This document shows positions 1 through 12,116 of a DNA stretch of 64,000 nucleotides, in pieces. Origin of the DNA: Guyanagaster necrorhizus. Its lineage: Eukaryota; Basidiomycota; Agaricomycetes; Agaricales; Physalacriaceae. Location: contig NW_025064892.1 in NCBI RefSeq assembly GCF_019112545.1, forward strand, positions 911,921 through 975,920, read 5' to 3'. How positions within the stretch are numbered: position 1 is the first letter of the stretch; each line of letters begins with the position of its first letter. The translations under genes were made by a program, and so were the position numbers. The notes under the pieces were generated by a model that did no database searches, was not told where the DNA came from, and worked only from the letters and a program-made list of their open reading frames with translations.

Positions 1-2248
1 GCCAAGGAACCTCAGACTCCTCTTTTAGAGAGTCCAGCACTCCAGCAAGAAGTGAAACTGATTCTTAGACAGAGTCAACTGAGGTAGTCACTGCTAGTAA
101 AGCCACCTGATGCATCAATTATTCTTCTCATTCCCAAACTGACAGTATCACCAACACTGATACCATTTCTTCCTATGCTAAATCTATATTTGATGCCTAC
201 AAGCTTTGAGTCCCTAAAAATACTCACATCTCTGACCACAGTCTCTGGCAATTCCTGGGCAGAAGAGTTGCAGCACTCTTCTTTAACCTTTAATACTACA
301 GAAACTTCCATGTCTATTGCTGAGAACTGGAGGAACACTAAGCAATGGTGGCCATTGCAGAGACATTGAGATTGGTGCTAGCTGATCTGTCAACCAGTCT
401 TCTTCTTCAACTATCAACAACAAAGCTGGACTCAGCACATGAATCAGCAATCAGCTTGCCAGTGACTATCAAAGCCTCCACTTTATCTATCTGTGACCAG
501 CCTGAGAACTTCTCTATTGAGGACAGTGAGTGTGAGAAAAGTGATAAGGGCAAGGATGAGAGGGATGATAAGGAAGGCCTCTATAGACTGAAGGAGTTCA
601 TAAAATATGTAAATGATAAGATAGATGAAGAAGCACTGAGAGAAGAAATACAAAGAGCCAGAGAAGAGGAATATCAGAACTTATATCAAGTGGCATTCCT
701 ATGGTGAGATGCTAATTGGCTAGCATTGAGCATGAGACAGAAGTATATTGATGCAGATAACTTAGAGCAGTAGGATATTTTGCAATATTTCACCACTAAA
801 CATGCTATTACTATTTATAACAGAAGGCATCCAGAGGATCAACTTGGTGACTTGCCAAAATACAAGTCCAAGTTTGACATTCAACTGATGTCATGAACTC
901 TGTCCACTGCTCTGAAGTGAGCCATCTACATGACTCTATCAATCCAAACCAACAAGAGCCAATACTTCTACACTATGCTATTAATCTAATCTTCAGCAAC
1001 TCAGCTGTCTAGGTCTCAACTACAGCTGATCACTTGACCTGCTGGATTCTAAAACCCATAAACCAGCAAAGAAAGCTGGCTCCTTGATAGACAACTGCCA
1101 TTAGACAAAGCCAAGAGTAGTAGGAAGGAGCCAGTTAAGGATGACCCTGAGACCATCTGATTGGGATTCATCATATGAGATGGAGTAATTGTGTGAAAAG
1201 AAGCAGCATCTATGGGAAGTCCTATTATATATGATAACTCTCTTTACTCATTCTCTGAGCCACCAACCAAATGATGATATCCATCTTTCAATCAATGGCT
1301 GAACCCAATGAGAGTACTACCTGAAAACACTGCTATCCTATAGTGTTGACCTGATCTATTAAGGAAACCCCACTCTTTTAAGAGTGTTTCTAATAACATC
1401 AACCACTTTCTTATAGACTGTAAGCAGTACTTTAAGGTCTACACAGCTTTTTTGGAAACTAACATAAATAAAGTGGCCTTTGCATCCTTGTACCTCAAGG
1501 ATAAGACAAAAACATGGTGGATCCTAATTTCTCTGAACTTCTATTTAACAATCAGACAGCACTATCTACTGTCATCCTGGCCAGTTTTCAAACAGATGTT
1601 AACTGACAAATTTATTGACCCAGCAGTGCAAGAAGTCCACAAGTTGAAGATCAAAAAGTACAAGATGGGCAACAAGTCAGCCACTGAATACTTCAATGAA
1701 CTAGAACAACTCACCAAACTCACTAGAATATAAGATGATATCAATAATGATGGAAGAATGGTTGAAGTGCTCAAATAGATTGCCCCATCTTTTTATATCA
1801 AGATGATATCAGACATTGAGATGAACATTCTGAAGGGGTATAACATATAAAAAAAACAGGTCATAGAGATGTACAAGAAATAGCAGCACCAGAAGGCAGA
1901 GCAGATGAACTTGCAGGAGTACTGCAAACCAACCCAGCCAACAAATTCAAAGACTGGCAACCAAACCAGCAAAACCCCTATCTCATCAATGACTAGCATT
2001 TCTTTCTATGAAACACAGAAGACCAGAATGGAGACCATATATATTGAGAGTAGAAAGCTGATAGATATTGATCAGCTAAAGAAGAAAGAAAAGTGTTTTA
2101 ACTGTGGCCAAAAGGGCTACATGTCACAGGATTGCCTGAAGAAGAAACACACATGCAAGGATATTTGGGCACAGATTGCCAAACTACAGAAGAAGGCCAA
2201 TGAACTCAGCATGGAAACCAAGATTGAGAAGATAAAAGATGAAACCAA
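1..2248 (+). pseudogene. gag: Family-1 chromovirus gag (copy A), decayed
   Basis: Gag remnant of a Ty3/gypsy element, cut by the window start and by repeat Z1 at its end. A charged N-terminal part is readable at 345-707. The retrotransposon-gag (capsid-like) domain is at about 1400-1733, with the typical stretch around LKDKTKTWW and FIDPAVQEVHK. A CCHC zinc knuckle is at about 2094-2135 and reads CFNCGQKGYMSQDC, with Tyr where the family has His (CAC or CAT to TAC or TAT). The same layout occurs in copies B, C and D further right. Frames change several times and stops are frequent. I saw no CG dinucleotide in this stretch. Gag would package element RNA; this copy is certainly dead. Confidence 0.85.
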
Positions 2249-3649
2249 TGATATGCTTGATAATGGCTAAGTGACTAAGAGAGGTGAATGAGGAGTGAAC
2301 TCTCAAACACCAACATCTAACCACTCAATACACAATCACCAAATACAGTTGAGGTTGGTTGTTTTGAGTATGATAGAAGCACTCTTGCAGTCTTAAGTAA
2401 AATCAAAGAAACAGTCAATAAAGACAGTTATTCAACTCTATCTTGCTTTTAAAGATGCAATACTCATGAGAGTAGTTTATAGCAATATTTAAGTATAATT
2501 AGGACTTAGAATCAATGTAAAATTGCACTTTAAATCAACTTAGAATATTCTGAAACCCAATGAACTCTAAAACTCAAATACTAAGTCTATCAAGCACTTA
2601 GACTTGACTAGCTGCACTCTTGGCTGGTTAATGGTCCTCAAAACTGAAGAACCTGTATTCTGATGTCAAAACTCTTATAGTTTGGAACCCAGATTAATCT
2701 AAAACCCAAAATACAGTTATTATTTCAATCTAATCCTCTCTAAGTGACAAAGCAACTTAAATAAATCACTAAGTCGAAGCAGAACTCAAAATCCATTGTC
2801 CCAGAGACTAGCTACAGTGAGCTAGAAGATCTGAACACAGGGGTGAGTCGCTTGCTTCCTATTTTTCCCCATTTTCTTCTTTTATACATCAACAACAGGT
2901 ATAGAGTCTATAAATAAAGTATTTAAAATAGTATTTCTCTTGTTTAAAGCAGAATCACACTATTATTCCAGAATAGCAGCACTCCTGGACTCCCCTAAGC
3001 TTTCCCAGATCCACCTAGCCATTGCACAGTATTGCTTTAAGCCTATAGTGCCTGTGGATATCTAACTCCTTTCTGTTTACCCAGAGTTTTAATTCTCTGA
3101 GTTATTCTTAGTAGCTCAATTGATCAGACCTGATCAGATCTAGTCAACTAGTTCTATCTACTTTATTCCTCTCAATTCTAAGTCTCTTAGATCACCTGAT
3201 ACCTAAGAAATTCAGACTTAGGCATTTGAGTCAAAACTCAGAGTGCTAGCCACAGATTATTGAATCTCTCTTCTTACTGCTCCTGAATGATGCTGTCTTT
3301 ACTCAATACTCCACAACTGGCTATAGTATTATGTCTCTAACTGTCTTAAAATATACTTGTCTTAGTGGCATATAAAATTGGCCCTATTTGAGATACTATT
3401 TCTAAGTCCAACTTGGATTTAGTATTTTCTAAGGTGTGCAGAACTTTTCTAAGTTCAAACCTGACTTAGGATTTTTATTTTTATGCCATATTATTTTGCA
3501 AAGTCCCTTTTAGACTTAGTATTGGTAACTAGCATGACTATCAGCTTGGAGCCTCAGCTAGTCCTCTATTAGCTAATGATCTTTAGTTACTATCATATTC
3601 TAATGTGTTATGTATAAATTATAGGGCTGAATATATGCTTAGTATATCA
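2249..3649 (+). repeat. Repeat Z1, about 1.4 kb, TG...CA ended (solo-LTR-like)
   Basis: This non-coding block recurs in inverted orientation at 59860-61273. Both copies start with TGATRTGCTTG and end in ATATCA, so the ends form a short inverted repeat and obey the TG...CA rule of LTRs. It contains no long frame. Z1 separates family-1 gag (left) from an unrelated gypsy integrase (right). The five bases on each side (accaa and ccact) do not match, so a clean target-site duplication is not visible. I infer a solo LTR of an unseen element, possibly rearranged after insertion. Confidence 0.65.
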
Positions 3650-5170
3650 CCACTCATATTTGTTCAACACAAACTTATTCACTCTTAATAAAACTATCTG
3701 TTGAGGAATTAGACAAATGGAGAGCTGCATATTATATCAACTTTTATTTCACAATAGTTTTGAAATCTCTTCAAGATTTCAAGTCAGATATTACTTTAAT
3801 ATTTCTTCAATACTTTTATTTGAATGAAGACCTACTATATTTCAAAGACAGTTCAGAAAACAACAGACTATATATGCCAAAGACATTATGACTCTAAGTC
3901 ATAGATCAAATTTATAATTTGTTTATGGAATCAGCATATGATGAGTATCATAAATGCTACAATCACCTTGCTGTCACTCACTACTAGTTTGGCATGTCTA
4001 GAAACCTCAAGAAGTATATTGCTACATGCAACATCTGTTAAAAATCAAAACTAAGATAGTATAGACTTATCAGACTTCTATAATCTATACTAATACTGAT
4101 ATAATCTTTTGAAATTGTCTTAATGGACTTTATTTCAGAGTTACTAAACTCTTCAGAGTATGACAATATATTGGTAATCATAGATAAACTCACAAAGCAT
4201 AGTATCTTTGTACTTTGCATCACAGATATCTCTGATAACATTACTACTCAGTTATTTTTCCAGCTGATTGTTTTGCAATATAGAATCTCAGTCTAAGTTA
4301 TAACAGACTAAGATTCAAGGTGAAGATATAGTGTCTAGAAAGAATTATGCAAACTTATGGGTATAAAGCAAGCTCTTACTACAGCTTATTATCCTCAAGC
4401 TGATGAGCAAATAGAGATTTTTAATCAAGGATTAGAAATTGCTTTACATGTGTATATTGGCTCTGAAAGAGATGATTGATATCAGTATCTGAATGGTCTA
4501 GCTCTGTCATATAATTTTATACTATGCAGCAGTATCAGATATACACCAGCTTAGTTATTATTCAGATTTACATCTATTATAAAATCCACATTGTTGATCA
4601 AACTAAAATACATTCTTTGAGACTTTGACAATATAGTAAGCAGTAGAGAACCAGTTGATAGTATATATATTATTTATAAAAATGATAAAGCAGTAAATAT
4701 AGCAGAACAATTTAAAGTTGAGTAAACTTAGATAAAGGAAGCCTTGAAATTAAGTCAAGCATATTAGCAAAAATATTATAATCAAGAATGACTACTCATG
4801 AAATTTAATGAAACAGACTAAATAGTTTTGAATCTGTATTTCTTAGAACTTCTAAAGAAAATAAAAGAAAGAGAAAAGAAACTATTAATGTGATATGATA
4901 GTCTTTTTAAAATTATACAGAAGATCAGTCCAGTCATACCAGCTCAGACTCTCAGTGTCTTATAGAATTTATTTTATTCTGAATATTGCATATTTGAAAA
5001 GATATTTCATATCTCTTCCAGAATTTGAAATTCAGTCTATTAAAAATATTATGTGTGTAGACTTTAAAGAATTACTGGAAGTCAAAATTGAAAAGATAGT
5101 AGAAGAAAGAATGTTTAAAACTTCAGACAAACACTGATGCATTAAAAAATATTATATCAAATAAGTTAAA
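3650..5170 (+). pseudogene. pol: Third gypsy family: integrase core and C-terminal end
   Basis: Integrase catalytic core at about 4100-4420. The first Asp lies in VLMDFISELLNSSEYDN, followed by LVIIDKLTKH. The second Asp lies in VITD, and the Glu in YYPQADEQIE. Downstream, 4895-5137 encodes the region that follows the core in gypsy integrases (SYRIYFILNIAYLKRYF), ending in an EKIVEERM segment like the lead-in to a chromodomain. Sequence divergence from families 1 and 2 shows a separate family. The region is very AT-rich with many TAA, TAG and TGA stops, so it is one of the oldest layers. The left side is cut by repeat Z1, and no LTR was identified on the right. Confidence 0.75.
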
Positions 5171-6930
5171 TTATCAGAAAATAAAAATAAATAAAAGATA
5201 AAAAAAGAGCTAAAGAGTGTATCACACATTCTAAAAAGGTGAATCAAGTCACAAAACATCATTGGTAATGAGAGGTAATTACTTCATGATGCATTCTCTA
5301 TTATACTGATTCAAATGACTCATGCTCTTAAACTCAGAATATCAATACATCACCTGAAAATCTTCTACTATTGTTATAGGTGAACAAAACAAGTATATGT
5401 GTATATATATATATCAAGTTCTTAATTGTTTTAAACTCTAGCTTTATGCACTATTTTATTTTATTTCATTCTCAACTATAAAGCTTAAATCCACTTTTAT
5501 TCAAACATTAATTTCTTGCCAGAATATCTAGTCATCACTACTTTTAATCCTAAGCATTATTTACACTTTTTACTCCAAGTTATTTATCACTCCACCATTC
5601 TTCTATTCTTTAAGAGTATTATGAAATATTCACAATAAAAATATTATTTTTGATGTCATAGAAAAAAAGTGCATTTTCAGACCTTTCTACTCACTCAGAT
5701 GTACAGGATGAGCAGTCATCTAAATGCTCTCTAATATAGTGCTCACAGCAGTATATAATATTACTTTCTACTCTAAAAAAAGACAATGCTTTATGATCAT
5801 TTCAGAGTCTGCCTTTGAGGAGCTTAGAATTTTCTCTTGATGTAACTTAAATATTGCTCATTTCCATTGTCTCTCAGATTTTCTTCTTAACTTCTATTGT
5901 AATATCTCTAATGAGGTTCATTATACATTTAGAGAATTTCAGCAGTTCCAACACTATTGCATCATTTAGCTGGTGACAAGAATCACCCATAGTATCTTAA
6001 AGAGTTTTAATGCTTAACTTAATTAGAGGATATTTATTGGATTACAATGAGATGAGTTTCTTTATCAAGTTTGTTTTTCTACTATCATTGCTGAAGCATG
6101 CTAATATGGCCTTACTATTAACAAGTTAGCCATACATTACTATGTCAATGATAATAGTATACTGACATACTATATCTCACTTTCAGTAAGGTATTTTTCT
6201 GATATCACAGCATAATTACACTTTCTCTATGATTCTCAATACTCAGGCATGGATTTCTTTAATAGTCTGTCATGCTTGATTATAGATTTTTCACAGAATA
6301 ATGATATTTCATCTACTGTTACATCTGCTTTCTCATCTTTATTAATCTTAATCAACAATAATTTTGACTTCAAATTTATAGACAAGAATATTAAAGATAT
6401 TACTGATCTGATAAGCAATTTATTTCTTACTAATTAGATACTTGAACTTCAACTTATTAACTACAAATTTTTATTCTTTCTAAGCAAGTGTAAACTAGAA
6501 GAGCTTTGTTATAGATATTATTAATCACTATTTTTAATCTTTACTTTCTCTACTTTTTTTTAATTTTCTATACACTTATAGAAATTTTTTAATGTTTCTT
6601 CTCTCAATTTCTTACTAACATTTTCTAAAATAAAGATGTTGCATTTAACTTATAGGAAAATACTCTGAACAGAATCTAAAATCTATCTGACTTAATTCTA
6701 CTATTTTGTGTAAACCTAAGTGATTGAGTTCAACTATACCTAGCATTTATTGAACAAACTACTATTTAATTATATCTAGTGCTTATCAGATTTCTCTAGC
6801 TATGCTTAGTGCTTACTAGACTATATGAGTTTTTTTGTAGATAAAAAACTTATAGATTCTTTTACTACACTATTTAACTAGATCATACTTGAGTCATCTC
6901 AATCTTATATACTGTCTAAACTAAATCAAC
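5170..6930. other. AT-rich sequence without recognisable genes
   Basis: This is about 1.8 kb of low-complexity-leaning, AT-rich DNA, including a TA run near 5399-5413. The open frames here (for example 6249-6437) are short and match nothing I recognise. It may be the remainder of the third gypsy family or another decayed insertion; I cannot tell which. Confidence 0.5.
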
Positions 6931-8361
6931 TCTCAACACACACTCAATCTTCAATATGCTTATCATCTTGTTCATATAGCTGAAGGCAATAAATAGAAAA
7001 TGGCTTTTCAGATCCACTATAGCTCTTTAGAATAGTATATCATGCTATTTGATCTTATCAATGCTTTAATGGCATTTTAATGCTTAATGTATCAGTAGTA
7101 ATCAGTCTATTTCAACAACATCCTCATATATTCTAATACTCTAAAAGACTATCAGAAATATGTTTATGAAGTTCTATATAAGCTTAAAGCTAATAGACTC
7201 TATTGTAAAGGCTTTAAATATAAATTCTATCAGAATTCTATAGAATATCTAGATTACATTCTGTCACTTGACAGACTCTGCATGTCTGAAGAGAAGATTA
7301 AGACCATCATTGACTGGCTGGTATTGCAGAAAGTCAAGGATATTCAGTTCTTCTTTGACTTTGCTAAGTTCTATTATTGATTTATTTATAAGTACAATGA
7401 TATTATTATTCCACTAATATGACTCATATATAAAGAAACTCTATAGAACTTTAATGACTAGTGTATAGCTGCTTTCAATAAATTGAAATAAACTTTTACA
7501 TATACTCTTATCTTTATTTATTGGATTTCTGATCAGCAAATAGCTATAGAGACTGATGTCTCTGAATATGCTATTGCTATTATCCTTTCCATTTATCTAA
7601 AGGATAGTGAAATATATCTCATTGTCTTTTACTCTTAGAGCCTCCATAATGCTGAACTTAACTATGACACTCATAATAAAGAGCTTTTAGCCATTTTTAA
7701 AGCCTTTAAACACTAGCAGCATTCTCTTGAGAGCTCCACAGACTCCATCAACATAGTGATAGACTATAAGAATCTTGAATACTTTGTCACTACTAAAATT
7801 CTTATTTGCTGACAAGTCTATTAGTCTGAATACCTCTCTTAATTCAACTTAATGATCTAGTTTCATTTAGAGAAACTGAATGGGAAACTGGATGCACTCA
7901 CTAAATAATGGAATGTCTACCTAAAGATAGAGATAGCCAATATCTCAAGTCAATCTCCACAATTTCTGATCTATCTTTATTCAAAAATAGCTCTTTACCT
8001 TTTTCAGAGTTATCTACTTTGAAGACCTCACTCTTTAAGCTAGTGCTATTATAGATAGACAGTTTCTACTAGACTAAATCCACTTTTGAATTCTCTCTCT
8101 CCTGGTGGTCTGTAGATGAGTCAGACATTCTTTGCTTTAATAATTATATCTATATATCAGACTTTAAGAACTTTTGTCTTTATATACTACAAAACAACTA
8201 TAACTATATTTTGATAAGATATTTTGGTCAAAACCAGACATTAGAACTAGTCTGATAGACTTATATCTGGCTACAGATGTATAAATATATTCAACACTAT
8301 ATCAAATCCTGCATAGTTTGTAGATGCAATAAGACACTCAGACATTATCTCTATAGCTTGC
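6930..8361 (+). pseudogene. pol: Old family-2 pol fragment (E0): RT to integrase zinc region
   Basis: RT remnants begin near 6950 (the AYHL and AEGNK stretch that precedes the catalytic loop in this family). RT thumb sequence follows at 7140-7370 (DYQKYVYEVLYKLKANRLYCKG-like). RNase H is at about 7540-7800, recognisable by SLHNAELNYDTHNKELLAIFKAF and by ITDHKNLEYF decayed to IDYKNLEYF. The integrase zinc-binding part reaches 8361, where the 5' LTR of E2 interrupts it. The catalytic YLDD is not readable. It is much more decayed than E2. The continuation beyond E2 is not found after 17991, so the locus was rearranged after E2 arrived. Confidence 0.75.
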
Positions 8362-8860
8362 TGTTATGCACATGCCACTGGTCTCTGTGTTACCTCAATC
8401 AACCATAGATTCAATTGCCAAAACTCACCAGATTCTGTCTGCTTCCCATTATCTATTAATTTCATTTTCACTATTATTATTACACATCTGTATTTTACAT
8501 TGTAATATCTAAACTCCAAACTTAATAGCAAATATTGACATCAGAACTCAATGGAACCTAGCTTGGAATTAGCTACTATTAGTATATAAAGCCATGTATA
8601 ACTATTGTAACTACTCAGTTTGAATATCAACTTAGATAGCTATCTACACTTTGCACTCACTTCAACTCCTCTTATCTTGTCTGTCAGATTTCACTCTGAA
8701 AAATACTCTTCTTTGCTTCTCTAATAGAACTCTGCTCCATCTATCCAACTCCTTAGACCCCAACTTAAGAGTGACATTGCTAATAGCTTTATTGATGCCT
8801 ATACACTCTGTTGATCTCTGTGTGTGCACTCAAACCAACTCAATTGGCACATTCCTAATA
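8362..8860 (+). repeat. E2 5' LTR (family 2)
   Basis: 499 bp, TG...TA (the terminal CA decayed to TA; the 3' copy keeps CA). It carries a TATA box at 8583-8590 and a putative transcript start at 8617. It is homologous to LTRs at 17492-17991, 24833-25211 (-), 26648-26873, 51723-51906 and 53592-54091 (-). Confidence 0.88.
8583..8627 (+). promoter_or_regulatory. LTR promoter: TATA box and predicted self-primer start
   Basis: TATATAAA at 8583-8590 is followed exactly 34 bp later by agtttgaatat (8617-8627). That 11-mer is the perfect reverse complement of 8863-8873, just after the LTR. The spacing is that expected between a TATA box and a transcription start, so the 11-mer should be the first bases of the RNA. 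Confidence 0.7.
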
Positions 8861-8862
8861 GT

Positions 8863-8873
8863 ATATTCAAACT
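8863..8873 (+). promoter_or_regulatory. Self-primed primer-binding site (Tf1-like)
   Basis: atattcaaact, two bases after the LTR end, pairs perfectly with the predicted RNA 5' end (8617-8627). No tRNA-type TGG... site is present here. In the yeast element Tf1 the first 11 bases of the mRNA fold back onto the PBS and prime reverse transcription; the length and place here match that arrangement. Confidence 0.68.
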
Positions 8874-8900
8874 CAAACCCTTAAGTTAAAATTTTTTATC

Positions 8901-10211
8901 ATGTCCACCACATTTACTCAATCCACAGAAGCCAATCCTAAACAAACTCTGTCTATCTATCACAGCATGTTTTCCATGGAAGATATCCTGGCCTCCACCT
9001 TAAAGAAACAACCAGGCCTTTTTGGATCAGCCTCCAGTGGAGAACAATCTTCCTATAGAGAAACCTACAATCACTCTAACTTCACTGCCTGCCAATCTAA
9101 TTACAATGATTCCTCTAATCCTTTTGATGCCACTAGCATTCCAACTAATGGAGCCAGACAGGCCAGCCTGATGTATAGTGCCTGAATTGACTCTCTAATA
9201 GACTCTTTATCTCTAGGCAACATGCATGAGAATTCAGACAGCTCAGACTTGGAAGGTAGAGGTGAAGACACTCCCACCCATACTCCTATCTAATGGAAAC
9301 CAGATAGTAATCCACCAAACTCTTTTCTAGAAGAGCCAGAAGAGCCAAGTGGATCAGGAGGACCAGACAGTCCCAACAACCCAGGCAGCTCTGACCCTTG
9401 CAAACTAAAAGCCTTCATCATCTCCCTTCAGTTGAACTTCAATGACAGACCTACCACATTTGCAACAGATGCTAACAAGGTCAACTATGCTATTTCTTTT
9501 TTGGCTGACACTGCACTTAACTGGTTTGAACCAGACATTCTTAACCCCAATTCATGAAATCCACCAGCCTGGCAATTCTCCTATGTGGCTTTCTTAAATG
9601 AGCTTTGTAGCAAATTCAGCCCCTTTGACACTATCAGAGATGCCAAAGATGCATTAGAACATCTTCAGATGCATGATGGAGATCAGATCATGAAGTATAT
9701 AGTCTAATTCAATCAGTATGCCTCACAAATTAGGTATGGAGATAACTCCTTCTGCTACACTTTTTACTGTGGTCTCTACACCTGTATCAAAGATAACATA
9801 GCACACCATGGGAAGCCAAACAACCTTTATGATATGCATCTCCTTGTCCAAGAACTCAATGCTCACTACTGGATCTGAAAGACTGAAATTGCCCATAAAA
9901 ACTGAGACAATAAAATCTCCAACCAAACTGCTAACCTCAAATTCAAAGGGTCCAACTCTTCTTCCTCAGACTCCAGCTCCACACTAAAATCTACCACCTC
10001 TAAGCCTTATACCAACAAGCTAGGTGAAGATGATCATCTTACTTAGGAAAAAAAAGACTGCTAGCACTAGAACAACCTTTGCAAGTTCTGTAGAGCCAAA
10101 CACAAGACTGAAAACTGCAACAAGCAGAAGGCAGCAGCCTCTGCTAAGAGTCATGCAGCTGAAGTCGACACTACTCCCATGAAATCAGCTCCAACAGAGT
10201 TCGAAAACTAA
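8901..10211 (+). pseudogene. gag: E2 gag (family 2)
   Basis: Starts with ATG at 8901 (MSTTFTQSTEANPKQ), 40 bp after the LTR. A Ser/Pro/Gly-rich N-terminal part runs to about 9400. The capsid-like gag domain follows at about 9400-9720 (LQLNFNDRPTTFATDANKV, then ALNWFEPDILNP). A linker rich in Ser and Thr follows, and then a CCHC knuckle at about 10080-10120, CKFCRAKHKTENC (C-x2-C-x3-H-x4-C). Basic residues follow the knuckle. Several stops, for example at about 9184 and 9706, break the frame. Homologues are at 23380-24792 (-) and, as the knuckle only, near 59740 (-). The role in the family is RNA packaging and particle assembly. Confidence 0.82.
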
Positions 10212-11204
10212 GAAGCAGCTCTGTTTTCTCTATAAAAGTTCAGGGTTGCATTGACTCTATTCACACACTGGAGGTCATCACCCTCAGCACAACATTCCTT
10301 TTCAATCACTCCTTCCACATCCCTCTTTCAGTAGAATTACCAACTATCATGGAACCTGATAGCTCTTTAACTTGTACTATTCTGCATTTTCTTGCCCTTT
10401 TTAATTCTGGTTCTAGCCACTGCTTTGTTAATATTAAGTATATAGCTGCCAATGAAATCCCTATTAAAACCATCTCTAGTGTGCAACTTTGATTATTTGA
10501 TGGCTCTATCAGAAGCCATATATCTCAAATTGCAACCATTCCTATCTGTTGTCCATTTGGAGACACCTTCTCCATTGACTTCTATGTCACTCCTCTGGAT
10601 TCATCTTGCAATCTTGTCTTAGGATACAACTGGCTCTCCTGCTATAATCCACTGATTGACTGGGCTGAAAACAGTATCACTTTCTGCTTAAGCTACTAGG
10701 ATCTCACTCCAACTAATTCTGCAGCCTCCACCACATCTCAGGGACTTCCATGCTCACAGGACAACAGTCCATCTCTCTCTGAGCCTTTCAGCTTAATTCT
10801 GAGACTTCCATGCTCACCAGACTCCATCAGTCCAACTTCTAAAGCTTCATCCTATTTTAAATTTACTTTGAGTAGCTGGTAGACTCTATTTCCATATGAA
10901 CTCATTTATTTCTATCCTCTCTCAGAGTCTTTTACTATAAAAGCACACCCAAAGATCTTCATCATATCTGCTGCTGCATTTGTCTGAGCCAGTGCAGAAG
11001 AAGATGCTCAGCAGTTCACACTGCAGCCTTTCTTGTCTAAAATTGGAGCCAAAGCTGCATCTGCAAAACTGGCAGACCTTTCACCAGTGTCAGTAGAGTA
11101 TCATGATTTTGCAGACATCTTCAGCAATACTCTCTCTGAAAAGCTACCCAAACACAGCCTGTATGATCTTAAAATCAATCTCAAGAAAGAAACACCTCCA
11201 CTGC
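10212..11204 (+). pseudogene. pol: E2 protease and start of RT
   Basis: The retropepsin-like active-site motif is at about 10398-10420 and reads [10 protein letters not shown]5 still has [10 protein letters not shown], so the catalytic Asp became Asn (GAT to AAT). The rest of the domain is readable in pieces to about 10690 ([34 protein letters not shown]). The linker and RT N-terminus follow, with VEYHDFADIFSNTLSEKLP at 11096-11152. RT stops at 11204, where X1 begins, and the palm with YLDD is absent. The block 10521-11045 is nearly identical to the inverted copy in E3 (see findings). Confidence 0.8.
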
Positions 11205-12116
11205 TAAAGAGGATCTGAGTGTGCACAAGGTGAAAATGAATACAGCAGAGTGTTATCCACTGACCACACTCACACCAACACACACACAAAACTCTTAGTT
11301 CATGGGGGGATTATAATATGATAAAAATAGCAATCAACAAATATAATTGTCCTCTTCAATGAGATTATAGCATATGAACAGTAATAGCATGCTTACAATA
11401 GTCCAAAGTCTCTCTAAGTCTCAAAGCTTTTCATTTTATCAGAACAAGAGGTGGCAACAGGTGTTGCCAGGCCTCAAAGCAAAGGGTACTGCAGCTCAAT
11501 ACAATATGTTGAAACACTCTCACAAAGCTCTCCAAAAAAAGTCCTAAGCACAGCTCAGATCTCCTCAAAATCTCTAACATATATAATACACAACTTAAAG
11601 CTTCATGCTCTAAGCTAAAACCAATCACAAACATGTTCACAAGTGCCAAAGAGCACAGACCTCTATTCATAAGTTTCTAAACTGATCATAGACCCATAGG
11701 ATTCAAACCTATGCAATCCAGAGACACAAAACACAATAAAACCTCATCCAACAGACCAAAGGGTAGTATTTCTCTATCTATTCCTTTATTGCCATTATGT
11801 CATTTCTCTGTTCAGCATCCAGTTATTCAGATACCTTTCTTTGGGTCTCAGTTCCCTGTTCTAAAGCATGTTCTATAATAGTATTGGTGCATTTAGGGCC
11901 AAGTGCTGAGACCTCACATGCAGTCTAACCCCTCTGGTATTAGTCTGCTACTAGGCCATGCACTCTACTCCTTATTACTTCAGTTTAGCCTTATGATAGC
12001 TAGGTTTCTGTGTGCTCTTACTCTATTCTCAGTTACATACTTACTAGACTGAAGTGCAGTCCATGTATTCTCAATTTTTGCAATTTTACATGCCTGAACA
12101 TGGAGAGGGCATGTCA
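11205..12116 (-). repeat. Repeat X1 (LTR-like, internally deleted)
   Basis: A 912 bp copy of the X repeat, in the same orientation as X2. It lacks the part that corresponds to 15090-15910 of X2. Read on the minus strand it begins TGACATGCCCTC and ends CTCTTTA, a decayed TG...CA. Four-base flanks are ctgc (11201-11204) and ctac (12117-12120), which could be a target-site duplication with one transition. Confidence 0.68.

Noticed and set aside
2244..3654. Target-site duplication around Z1
   Set aside because: Flanks accaa and ccact do not match even when C to T and G to A changes are allowed.
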